From IMG/VR virus record IMGVR_UViG_3300021957_000103, positions 1 to 40,202 of that record: a stretch of 40,202 bases of DNA; one strand, 5' to 3'. Shown piece after piece: positions 8,679 through 14,418 of the stretch; within the stretch, counting starts at the first letter, position 1; every line of letters starts with the position of its first letter. Source of the stretch: a virus. The notes beneath the pieces are model-generated. The model had not been told where the DNA came from. It did no database searches and worked only from the letters and a program-made list of their open reading frames with translations. Made by a program: the position numbers and the translations under genes.

Positions 8679-9587
8679 ATGGCTATTTCAAGAGCACAGC
8701 TCCTTAAGGAGCTACTTCCAGGTCTTAACGCGTTATTCGGTTTAGAATATGACCGTTATGGCGAAGAACATAAAGAGATTTACGAAACTGAATCTTCTGA
8801 CCGTTCTTTCGAGGAAGAAACAAAACTGTCTGGCTTTGCTAACGCACCAGTCAAAAACGAAGGCGCAGCTATTGCATATGATAATGCACAAGAAGCGTTT
8901 ACATCACGTTACAACCACGTAACAATTGCTTTAGGTTTCAGTCTAACTGAAGAAGCGGTTGAAGATAATCTATATGATTCATTATCAGCTCGTTATACTA
9001 AAGCTCTTGCACGTTCAATGGCTAACACAAAACAAGTTAGAGCAGCTAATGTTGTTAATAACGGTTTTAATGCAGCCTATACAGGTGGTGACGGTGTACC
9101 TCTATTCAGTGCAGCACACCCGTTAGTTTCAGGTGGCACTAATAGTAATACACAAGATACACCAGCTGACCTCAGCGAAACATCATTAGAAAACGCAGTG
9201 ATTCAAATCGCAGCATGGACTGATGAAAGAGGTTTATTAATTGCAGCTAAACCACGTAAGTTGGTTATTCCACCAGCATTACAATTCGTGGCTACTCGTA
9301 TATTAGAAACTCAACTTCGTGTTGGTACTGCTGATAACGATATTAATGCAATGTATACAAACAGCTCTATCCCAGAAGGTTATACAGTAAACCATTATCT
9401 AACAGATACTGATGCTTACTACTTAACCACTGATGTACCTAACGGTATGAAGCACTTTGAAAGAACTGCTTTAACAACTTCAATGGATGGTGATTTCGAT
9501 ACAGGCAACGTAAGATATAAAGCCCGTGAAAGATATTCATTCGGTTGGAGTGATCCACTAGGTATGTGGGGTTCACCAGGTGAATAA
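8679..9587 (+). CDS. Major capsid protein (Mu gpT-like, HK97 fold expected)
   Basis: A 302-residue protein of the usual size with a strong AAGGAGA site. The opening MAISRAQLLKELLPGLNALF, the central PLFSAAHPLVSGGT and the segment ERGLLIAAKPRKLVIPPALQ are typical of Mu gpT-like major head subunits. An HK97-type fold is expected from the family. It forms the icosahedral shell, with the scaffold at 6574 as likely assembly partner and the GroES-like protein at 5672 as a possible folding helper. It is the last gene before a strong terminator, so it closes the head transcription unit. Confidence 0.85.
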   Translation: MAISRAQLLKELLPGLNALFGLEYDRYGEEHKEIYETESSDRSFEEETKLSGFANAPVKNEGAAIAYDNAQEAFTSRYNHVTIALGFSLTEEAVEDNLYDSLSARYTKALARSMANTKQVRAANVVNNGFNAAYTGGDGVPLFSAAHPLVSGGTNSNTQDTPADLSETSLENAVIQIAAWTDERGLLIAAKPRKLVIPPALQFVATRILETQLRVGTADNDINAMYTNSSIPEGYTVNHYLTDTDAYYLTTDVPNGMKHFERTALTTSMDGDFDTGNVRYKARERYSFGWSDPLGMWGSPGE

Positions 9588-9621
9588 GTAGTTTTCATAG
9601 TTCTACTTAAGCACCACCCTG

Positions 9622-9651
9622 AAAAGCCCGGCTCCTCTCTGCTGGGCTTTT
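9622..9651 (+). terminator. Rho-independent terminator after the capsid gene
   Basis: AAAAGCCCGGC (9622-9632) pairs with GCTGGGCTTTT (9641-9651) around an 8-base loop, with one G-U pair, and the stem ends in T-rich sequence. It lies 34 bases after the capsid stop and would end or attenuate the head operon. The A-rich left arm could make it act weakly in the other direction too. Confidence 0.85.
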
Positions 9652-9679
9652 CTCTATCTAACACTCATGAAAATCCTTA

Positions 9680-9707
9680 TTGCGAGCATTTACCATTCAG
9701 ATACAAT
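9680..9707 (+). promoter_or_regulatory. Promoter candidate for the pqqA-like gene
   Basis: TTGCGA (9680-9685), a 16-base spacer and TACAAT (9702-9707, five of six consensus positions) lie between the upstream terminator and the pqqA-like ATG. The expected leader is only about 23 bases and includes AAGGAGA (9724-9730). An inverted repeat TACAA-N5-TTGTA (9702-9716) overlaps the -10 and could be a binding site for a regulator. Confidence 0.5.
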
Positions 9708-9716
9708 TCAGTTGTA
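9702..9716. repeat. Inverted repeat TACAA-N5-TTGTA overlapping the -10
   Basis: Perfect 5-base arms (9702-9706 and 9712-9716) flank TTCAG, coinciding with the -10 and predicted start of the pqqA-like transcript. The position fits an operator, but short AT-rich inverted repeats also arise by chance. Confidence 0.3.
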
Positions 9717-9736
9717 ACTAACTAAGGAGAACTACT

Positions 9737-9808
9737 ATGTGGACTAAACCCGCTGCTACAGAAATGCGTTTTGGTTTTGAAGTAACAATGTACGTAATGA
9801 ATAAGTAA
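9737..9808 (+). CDS. pqqA: PqqA-like precursor peptide of PQQ
   Basis: A 23-codon gene, easily missed because of its size. The peptide starts MWTKPAATEM and continues RFGFEVTMY followed by VMNK. It matches bacterial PqqA in length and pattern: W-TKP near the start, then G-F-E-V-T-M-Y, with Glu at residue 15 and Tyr at residue 19 exactly as in the 23-residue Klebsiella peptide. In bacteria PqqE cross-links this Glu and Tyr (with PqqD as carrier), and the pair becomes the cofactor pyrroloquinoline quinone, used by periplasmic methanol, alcohol and glucose dehydrogenases. AAGGAGA lies 6 bases before the ATG. No pqqB-E gene is visible, so the peptide would have to be processed by host enzymes. 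The gene sits alone between two terminators with its own promoter candidate. Confidence 0.85.
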   Translation: MWTKPAATEMRFGFEVTMYVMNK

Positions 9809-9833
9809 TACATGTATTACAACGTTTAAATTT

Positions 9834-9856
9834 AAGGGGCTTAGGCCCCTTTTTTT
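9834..9856 (+). terminator. Rho-independent terminator after the pqqA-like gene
   Basis: AAGGGGC (9834-9840) and GCCCCTT (9845-9851) form a perfect 7-base-pair stem with a TTAG loop, followed directly by a T run to 9856. It lies 25 bases after the pqqA-like stop. Confidence 0.9.
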
Positions 9857-9860
9857 GTAG

Positions 9861-9866
9861 TATAAT
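9861..9866 (+). promoter_or_regulatory. -10 element before the tail-fibre gene
   Basis: A perfect TATAAT follows the terminator by four bases and lies about 38 bases before the ATG at 9904. No good -35 is seen, since the right distance falls in the terminator stem. A promoter is needed here because a strong terminator precedes the gene. Confidence 0.4.
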
Positions 9867-9903
9867 CATAGGACCTATATAAAAATTTTACGAGATAATT
9901 AGT

Positions 9904-11148
9904 ATGAAAAAGATAAAAGACATGGTAAAAAACTTTTCTGAAAAAACAAATAAACCAAAAGCAGAGCCTAAACCTAAAGCTGAACCTGATGAAGAAATTC
10001 CAGGATTAGTGCCTGTTAATAAGTATGCAAGACCTTTTGAAGTTACGGGTACGGGTATTCTATTTCCTGATGGCACACTTCAAAAGACAGCACAGGGCGG
10101 AAGTGCAGTAATTGACCCTTCGTTATCTGCACAAGTACAAAAAAATACTGCAGATATTGCAAAAAATACAGATGATATAACACAAAGCTACACTAAAACA
10201 CAAACAGATAGTTTACTAGATAGCAAAGCTAATGTTGGAGATTCTTATCTTAAATCTGGAACTTATAGTAACACTGAAATAGACGGAAAGCTGTTTACTA
10301 AAGCAAACAAAGATGATGCCGTATGGACATCTAAAAATAATATTGCAACTATAACTCAAGAGAGTGTCTTTAAAGGCGACATAAATACTAATCCAACAGC
10401 AGCCGACGGATACTTTAATATTAAATCTCAAGCTCCTATAAATGCTGAAGGTCAACCAGACTATAGTGTTGCATATGGCATAAATATAGATTTAACTGAA
10501 GGTAACTCTGCAAAACACACTTTTAAAATAACTAATGATGAAGGCTCAATTTTTAGAATTAAAGGTGGAAGCAAACCAACAGGTTTCTATACGGGGGCAA
10601 TAGAAAATGGTAGTAATTTAGTTAATAAAGAATATGTAGACAAAGCTGTTAAAGATGCAGGTGGTTCTGAACCTGTTATATATGTAGCAAAACATTCAGA
10701 GTCTATACCTATAGCCTTAAGCTCATCTACAAATGGACGTTTGTCTATGCAATACCAAGATGTAACAGAAGGTGACCCTAGTTGGCTAGTAACAGACGAA
10801 TGGGGCGATCAAAAATGGACACCTACGATTGCAGGATGGTACAACATGACTTGGTCTTACTATTGGAAAGGACCATTTCATACTCTTAAGGGTAGTGTTT
10901 ATTACAAAAAAGGTTCAGCTACAGCAACTAATGAGCGGTTGAGTCAGTTCGCAGCAGATAAAAATGCAACAGATATCAAAGGTGTTCACTTGGAATGGTG
11001 GATAGGAACAGCCACTATACTGAAATACTTTAACGGGGTAGATGATAATTTACAAATAATATGGAACTTTGAAAGTAAAGGTGTTGATTTGTATGATAAA
11101 ACTATCGTTCATGAGTCAAATAAATTTACAGCATTTAAAGTAGGGTAG
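9904..11148 (+). CDS. Putative tail fibre protein
   Basis: A 414-residue protein. The first 40 residues are Lys/Glu/Pro-rich. Next comes FPDGTLQKTAQGG (about 54-66), a frequent motif at fibre shaft starts. The shaft follows, with units such as NTADIAKNTDDITQSYTKTQ and SNTEIDGKLFTKAN that fit a trimeric coiled or helical stalk. The last 150 residues are rich in Trp, Tyr, Ser and Gly and look like a beta-sandwich head that could bind the host surface. It is the first gene after the pqqA-like unit and its terminator; the ribosome site is weak (GAGA region). The receptor is unknown. Confidence 0.68.
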   Translation: MKKIKDMVKNFSEKTNKPKAEPKPKAEPDEEIPGLVPVNKYARPFEVTGTGILFPDGTLQKTAQGGSAVIDPSLSAQVQKNTADIAKNTDDITQSYTKTQTDSLLDSKANVGDSYLKSGTYSNTEIDGKLFTKANKDDAVWTSKNNIATITQESVFKGDINTNPTAADGYFNIKSQAPINAEGQPDYSVAYGINIDLTEGNSAKHTFKITNDEGSIFRIKGGSKPTGFYTGAIENGSNLVNKEYVDKAVKDAGGSEPVIYVAKHSESIPIALSSSTNGRLSMQYQDVTEGDPSWLVTDEWGDQKWTPTIAGWYNMTWSYYWKGPFHTLKGSVYYKKGSATATNERLSQFAADKNATDIKGVHLEWWIGTATILKYFNGVDDNLQIIWNFESKGVDLYDKTIVHESNKFTAFKVG

Positions 11149-11159
11149 ATAAAAAATGA

Positions 11160-11264
11160 AATAAGTAGTATGATAGTAATACTGGGAACATAATCAACTT
11201 ATCAAACTGCCCCAGCAGACGCATACACGATTGGTAAGTTATAACTTTGTATGGAGAAATCAAA
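11160..11264 (+). promoter_or_regulatory. Structured leader upstream of the small virion gene
   Basis: AACTTATCAA (11196-11205) can pair with TTGGTAAGTT (11231-11240) over ten positions with one G-U pair. Its loop contains a second hairpin, CTGC (11207-11210) with GCAG (11215-11218). An alternative pairing, CTGGG (11182-11186) with CCCAG (11211-11215), competes with the inner hairpin. A weak promoter-like AGTATGATAGTAATA lies at about 11167-11181. The right arm ends 12 bases before GGAGA (11253-11257). This could be a regulatory leader, but I know no matching riboswitch class. Confidence 0.35.
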
Positions 11265-11441
11265 ATGGCAACAACTACATTTACAGGGCCAGTAGTATCT
11301 AAAAACGGCTTTCAATCATCAGGCGGTTCGTTCACAATTGACGGTACGACAGTAATCATGGAAAACTTACCTACATCTGACCCTTCTGTCGCAGGACAGC
11401 TATGGAATAACGCGGGTGCTCTAGCAGTATCAGCGGGATAA
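11265..11441 (+). CDS. Small virion-type protein
   Basis: A 58-residue protein. The ATG at 11265 is preceded 7 bases upstream by GGAGA; an earlier in-frame TTG at 11247 lacks such a site. The N-terminus is Thr/Gly/Ser-rich and beta-like, and the C-terminus holds LPTSDPSVAGQLWNNAGALA, a signature of the kind I associate with ends of marine phage fibre and virion proteins. Directly after the stop comes the ATG of the next small gene. It is probably a small structural protein associated with the preceding fibre. Confidence 0.7.
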   Translation: MATTTFTGPVVSKNGFQSSGGSFTIDGTTVIMENLPTSDPSVAGQLWNNAGALAVSAG

Positions 11442-11528
11442 ATGGACGAAGAGCCCAAACCAATCAGTAACGAAGAGCGCCTTGAGCAATTAAGGCGTTG
11501 GTTTGATGCATTAGGAGACTGTGTTTAA
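11442..11528 (+). CDS. 28-residue hypothetical peptide
   Basis: The ATG follows the preceding stop with no gap, and the TAA shares its last base with the next ATG (11528), a layout that suggests translational coupling. The peptide is charged and helical (MDEEPKPISNEERLEQLRRW and eight more residues). The ribosome site of the next gene (TAGGAG) lies within it. Its main role may be to keep ribosomes moving through this stretch. No family is recognised. Confidence 0.5.
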   Translation: MDEEPKPISNEERLEQLRRWFDALGDCV

Positions 11529-11827
11529 TGGCAACCCCAAAAAAGAAAAAAGGAATGGGAATCAAAACTTCTGTTAAGTCAGGTAATTTTAGAAAGACTA
11601 AATCAGGAGCGGGAATGACAAAGAAAGGCGTTGCAGCCTATCGGAAAGCAAACCCAGGTTCTAAACTTAAAACAGCAGTAACAGGAAAAGTAAAGAAAGG
11701 TTCTAAAGATGCAAAGAGACGTAAGTCATTTTGTGCAAGGTCTGCAGGACAAATGAAAGACTTTCCTAAAGCTGCAAAAGACCCAAACTCTAGATTACGT
11801 CAAGCACGTAGAAGATGGAAGTGTTAA
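11528..11827 (+). CDS. Lys/Arg-rich small phage protein
   Basis: A 99-residue, very basic protein. GAGMTKKGVAAYRKANPGSK (27-46) and KRRKSFCARSAGQMKDF form a pattern I associate with a family of basic phage proteins of unknown function. It ends RRRWKC. Two Cys (one in SFCARS, one terminal) could bind metal or form disulphides. High charge and lack of membrane segments fit binding to DNA or to an acidic virion protein. It begins a run of basic proteins reaching 13730; function is not established. Confidence 0.7.
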   Translation: MATPKKKKGMGIKTSVKSGNFRKTKSGAGMTKKGVAAYRKANPGSKLKTAVTGKVKKGSKDAKRRKSFCARSAGQMKDFPKAAKDPNSRLRQARRRWKC

Positions 11828-11839
11828 TAGGAGAAAGTA

Positions 11840-12100
11840 ATGGCAGATGATAAGAAAAAAAGTAGTCCTGAAAAAAATGTATTTGATAAATACATGAAGG
11901 ATAATCCATTGTTTAAAGGTGCGGATAAGATTCAAAAACACCTTAAAGACAAACTAGAGAAGAAGGGCAAAAAGAAAACTAAGGAAATGAAAAAAGGTGG
12001 AAGCTGTAACACTAAAAAATATAAAAAAGGTGGGACTGTTAAGAAACATCGTGGTGACGGCTGTGTTATTAAAGGACGAACTAAAGGCCGCATGGTCTAA
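11840..12100 (+). CDS. Lys-rich protein with DGCxxxGxT C-terminus
   Basis: An 86-residue protein, with TAGGAGA about 6 bases upstream. The N-terminal half is a charged helix (NVFDKYMKDNPLFKGADKIQ). The second half has two KKGG units and ends GDGCVIKGRTKGRMV, a diverged copy of the tail found in the genes at 12116 and 13090. Cys residues occur in GGSCNTKK and DGCV. It is probably a disordered basic protein; see the related neighbours. Confidence 0.68.
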   Translation: MADDKKKSSPEKNVFDKYMKDNPLFKGADKIQKHLKDKLEKKGKKKTKEMKKGGSCNTKKYKKGGTVKKHRGDGCVIKGRTKGRMV

Positions 12101-12115
12101 TCAAGGAGAATTAAA

Positions 12116-12838
12116 ATGGCTTTAGATAGTAATGGCAGAAAATTACCGCCGCTTGAAAAGAAAATGTCAGCTTATGAATTAAGAAATATTAAGCGACGTG
12201 ATGACGCATCTGCAAAAAAAGCAACCAAAAAGATGGTTGAGAATAGAAACCCTCGAAAGAACACAGAATCTTTTTACACTTATAATAAACGAATAAATAA
12301 GTTAATTGCTAATAATAAAATAGATAGTAAACCTGAAGTAAAGAAACCTGAAGTAAAGAAACCTGAAGTAAAGAAACCTGAAGTAAAGAAAACTGAGGTT
12401 AAAAAAGCCACACCTTCTTTTGGTAAATCTTTTGCAGATGCTAGACGTGCTGGTAAAAAAACTTTTATGTACAATGGTAAATCTTACACAACTAAACGTG
12501 CAGATGATAAAGCTAAAACACCAATTAAAGCTAAAACACCAATTAAAGCTAAAACACCAATTAAATCTCAAGACACTAAGCTAAACCCATCTAATGCTCC
12601 AAGACCAGACTTTACATCTAAACGTGTAGAAAAAACAAATATTAAAAATCCTGTAAACAAAAAATCTACATTAAATAAAGTTAAAGATGCTATAGGTATG
12701 GGACGCCCTGCTACTAAGAAAGAAAAAATGGGTAGAAGTTTACAAAGAAAAGCTCAAGCTTCTATGGGATTTAAAAAAGGTGGTAGGATTGATGGCTGTG
12801 CAACTAGAGGGCTCACAAGAGCTAAAAGGTCTAGATAA
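12116..12838 (+). CDS. Histone-H1-like Lys-rich repeat protein with KKGG-DGCA tail
   Basis: A 240-residue protein, with AAGGAGA upstream. About residues 72-97 contain four exact and one altered copy of a five-residue PEVKK unit, and about 133-150 contain three copies of AKTPIK. Both types recall the Lys/Pro/Ala-rich tails of histone H1 and bacterial H1-like proteins. The C-terminus reads KKGGRIDGCATRGLTRAKRS, nearly the same as the end of the 13090 gene. There are no membrane segments and one Cys. Possible roles are DNA condensation in the head or binding to an acidic partner. This is composition-based inference; the family is not recognised. Confidence 0.68.
   Translation: MALDSNGRKLPPLEKKMSAYELRNIKRRDDASAKKATKKMVENRNPRKNTESFYTYNKRINKLIANNKIDSKPEVKKPEVKKPEVKKPEVKKTEVKKATPSFGKSFADARRAGKKTFMYNGKSYTTKRADDKAKTPIKAKTPIKAKTPIKSQDTKLNPSNAPRPDFTSKRVEKTNIKNPVNKKSTLNKVKDAIGMGRPATKKEKMGRSLQRKAQASMGFKKGGRIDGCATRGLTRAKRSR
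12332..12406 (+). repeat. 15-base tandem repeat (PEVKK codons)
   Basis: The unit CCTGAAGTAAAGAAA occurs four times without change (12332-12391), then once in altered form (12392-12406). It is in frame within the Lys-rich gene and adds one five-residue unit each time, so its copy number could vary by slippage without breaking the frame. Confidence 0.95.
12512..12565 (+). repeat. 18-base tandem repeat (AKTPIK codons)
   Basis: GCTAAAACACCAATTAAA is present three times without a difference. It is in frame and codes for a six-residue unit. Exact identity at the DNA level points to recent duplication. Confidence 0.95.
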
Positions 12839-13080
12839 TGCGAGGTTGCCGAGGAATGGGTATTGTAAACCCTAAGAAGCTTCCTAAAGCAATGAAGAAA
12901 GGTGGCAAGGTAAAGAAGAGTGATTGTGGATGTTGTAGTCACTCAAAGACCAAAATGAAGAAGGGCGGAAGTGTTAAAGATGATTGTTACCATAAGGTAA
13001 AGTCATCATATAAAGTATTTCCAAGTGCATATGCATCTGGCGCTATAGCTAAATGCAGAAAAAACAAAGGTAAAAAATAG
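12838..13080 (+). CDS. Cys/Lys-rich small protein with PSAYAS motif
   Basis: An 80-residue protein whose ATG shares a base with the previous stop. It contains two MKKGG units, a Cys cluster SDCGCCSH that could bind metal, and then YHKVKSSYKVFPSAYASGAI followed by AKCRKNKGKK. The latter KVKxxYxVxPSAYASGAxxKCRK pattern is one I recognise from many phage proteins, often as a C-terminal module with no known function. It belongs to the basic-protein run. Confidence 0.7.
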   Translation: MRGCRGMGIVNPKKLPKAMKKGGKVKKSDCGCCSHSKTKMKKGGSVKDDCYHKVKSSYKVFPSAYASGAIAKCRKNKGKK

Positions 13081-13089
13081 GAGAATATT

Positions 13090-13440
13090 ATGGTAGCACC
13101 ACTAGCAATAGCAGCAGGATTAGCAGGTCGATACGGAGCTAAAAAAGTAATTAAAGGACTAGCATCTAAAGCTCAAAAGAAAGCAGCTAAAGAACAGAAT
13201 AAAGTTGTGAAGGAAATAAATAGTGCACCTAAACCAACTGGCGCTGCTAAAGTAAAAGCAGATAAAGCTAGGGATAAGTTTATGGATAAATTAAATAAAA
13301 CTGAACCTGGACCTAAAAATAAACAGAATTTTAAAGAGAAGGGTACCAAGTTAGATAAGAAAAAGAAACCTAAAGGATATAAGAAAGGCGGAAGTATTGA
13401 CGGGTGTGCAATTAAAGGACACACAAGAGCCAAAAGATAA
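13090..13440 (+). CDS. Lys-rich protein with KKGG-DGCA tail
   Basis: A 116-residue protein, with TAGGAG upstream. The N-terminus is a hydrophobic-basic helix (MVAPLAIAAGLAGRYGAKKV), which could be a weak membrane or interaction segment. The centre is very rich in Lys, and the C-terminus is KKGGSIDGCAIKGHTRAKR, almost the tail of the 12116 gene. The shared tail on otherwise different bodies suggests a common partner. The stop shares a base with the next ATG. Confidence 0.7.
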   Translation: MVAPLAIAAGLAGRYGAKKVIKGLASKAQKKAAKEQNKVVKEINSAPKPTGAAKVKADKARDKFMDKLNKTEPGPKNKQNFKEKGTKLDKKKKPKGYKKGGSIDGCAIKGHTRAKR

Positions 13441-13730
13441 TGGCTGTTAGAAAGACGGCAAAAGGTGCATCACTTAAACGTTGGTTTAAGGAAGAGTGGA
13501 AAGACGTAAAGACTGGGAAAGCATGTGGTAGAAAGAAGGGCGATGGCCGTAGTACACCATATTGCAGACCGAGTAAACGGGTGTCAAGCAAGACTCCAAA
13601 AACATCTGGAGAAATGACAGCTGCACAGAAACGCTCTCGTATAGCGCAAAAGAATAAACTTGGACAACCTGCGGGTAAACCAAGAAGAGTTGCTGCTTTA
13701 AGAAGAAAGAAAGCAACAAAGAAAAAATAA
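13440..13730 (+). CDS. Basic phage protein with SLKRWFKEEW motif
   Basis: A 96-residue, highly basic protein. It has SLKRWFKEEWKDVKTGKACG (11-30), then GDGRSTPYCRPSKRVSSKTP and EMTAAQKRSRIAQKNK. The combination of a Trp-containing helix, Cys-containing turns and a PYCRPSKRV stretch matches a phage family of unknown function that I have seen in marine genomes. Two Cys could bind metal. It is the last gene of the basic run. Confidence 0.72.
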   Translation: MAVRKTAKGASLKRWFKEEWKDVKTGKACGRKKGDGRSTPYCRPSKRVSSKTPKTSGEMTAAQKRSRIAQKNKLGQPAGKPRRVAALRRKKATKKK

Positions 13731-13744
13731 TGGAGGATAGTAAT

Positions 13745-13876
13745 ATGCATGAATTAGTAACAGTAGCCGCACCACTATGGCAATGGGCACTTGGTGTAGT
13801 TGTAGCATTATGGGTTTGGGAAACTTATCTCGAAAACGTATGGTACAAATTTAAAAACTGGATTATGAAAAAGTAA
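13745..13876 (+). CDS. 43-residue single-span membrane protein
   Basis: A short gene with an excellent ribosome site (GGAGG, 8 bases before the ATG). The peptide has a central hydrophobic stretch (PLWQWALGVVVALWVWETYL) and a basic C-terminus (KFKNWIMKK), so one membrane span with the C-terminus probably inside. Five Trp in 43 residues is striking. It is compatible with a small holin-like or virion membrane-contact peptide, but no family is recognised. The next gene follows after 10 bases with AAGGAGG. Confidence 0.68.
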   Translation: MHELVTVAAPLWQWALGVVVALWVWETYLENVWYKFKNWIMKK

Positions 13877-13886
13877 GGAGGTTATT

Positions 13887-14078
13887 ATGGAAGTAATAGC
13901 AATTTTAGCATTAGTAGGTGGAGTAGGTTATGGCATGGAGCATGATTGGCAAGCAGCAAAAGCTTACAAGTCATACAAAGAATGTCGGACTGAAAATCCT
14001 AAATTTCATAACACAATGACACAATGGAAATATGATCCGTGTAATTTAGCGGCATACCATGTGAAGAAAGTGATGTAA
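13887..14078 (+). CDS. Small exported or membrane-anchored protein with two Cys
   Basis: A 63-residue protein, with AAGGAGG just upstream. The hydrophobic start MEVIAILALVGGVGYGMEHD could be a signal or anchor. The polar remainder has two Cys (KECRTEN and DPCNLA), which might form a disulphide in the periplasm. Its stop shares a base with the next ATG. It is one of a series of tiny exported-type proteins; a role in lysis (spanin-like) or in superinfection is possible but not shown. Confidence 0.62.
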   Translation: MEVIAILALVGGVGYGMEHDWQAAKAYKSYKECRTENPKFHNTMTQWKYDPCNLAAYHVKKVM

Positions 14079-14290
14079 TGACGATAGTAACTCTACTGTA
14101 TTTAAGTGGAGCTATCACAGGTACCGTGGTAGGGGAAGCGTACAAACCTCTATCACTACCTTTAAATAATAATAAAGAATGTACGACGTATTCAAAAAAA
14201 GTAAAAGAATATAACTTTGAAATAAATGACTATATTGAGAATGAAGTATCAGAGGAAAGATGTAATTGGAAACCACAAGACAGACAATAG
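14078..14290 (+). CDS. Small exported protein with two Cys
   Basis: A 70-residue protein with a hydrophobic signal-like N-terminus (MTIVTLLYLSGAITGTVVGE). The polar body has Cys in NKECTTY and EERCNWK, the same plan as the gene before it. It is translationally coupled to its neighbour by a one-base overlap. A periplasmic location with a disulphide is likely if the signal is real. Function is unknown. Confidence 0.62.
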   Translation: MTIVTLLYLSGAITGTVVGEAYKPLSLPLNNNKECTTYSKKVKEYNFEINDYIENEVSEERCNWKPQDRQ

Positions 14291-14418
14291 TATCAATTAT
14301 GGCTTTATTAGCAGCGTTTGTTGGTGGGGATTATATGGACTCAGTTGAGCCTACGGTACATACGCACGTGATATCAGAAGAATGCACTGTAATTAGAAAC
14401 ATTGAAAAGGAGATGTAA
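14266..14418 (+). CDS. Small membrane-anchored peptide (TTG start proposed)
   Basis: A 50-residue frame starts at TTG 14266, preceded by AGGAAAG at the correct distance, inside the end of the previous gene. It gives METTRQTIVSIMALLAAFVG, a basic then hydrophobic signal or anchor, followed by an acidic tail with one Cys (EECTVIRN). The in-frame ATG at 14299 has no ribosome site and would lose half of the hydrophobic stretch. The TAA overlaps the next ATG (14418), and the AAGGAG for that gene lies in its last codons. The plan is the same as the two preceding genes. Confidence 0.5.
   Translation: METTRQTIVSIMALLAAFVGGDYMDSVEPTVHTHVISEECTVIRNIEKEM

Noticed and set aside
12332-12565. Tandem repeats as a CRISPR array or iteron origin
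   Set aside because: The units are contiguous without spacers, stay in frame and encode a low-complexity protein part.
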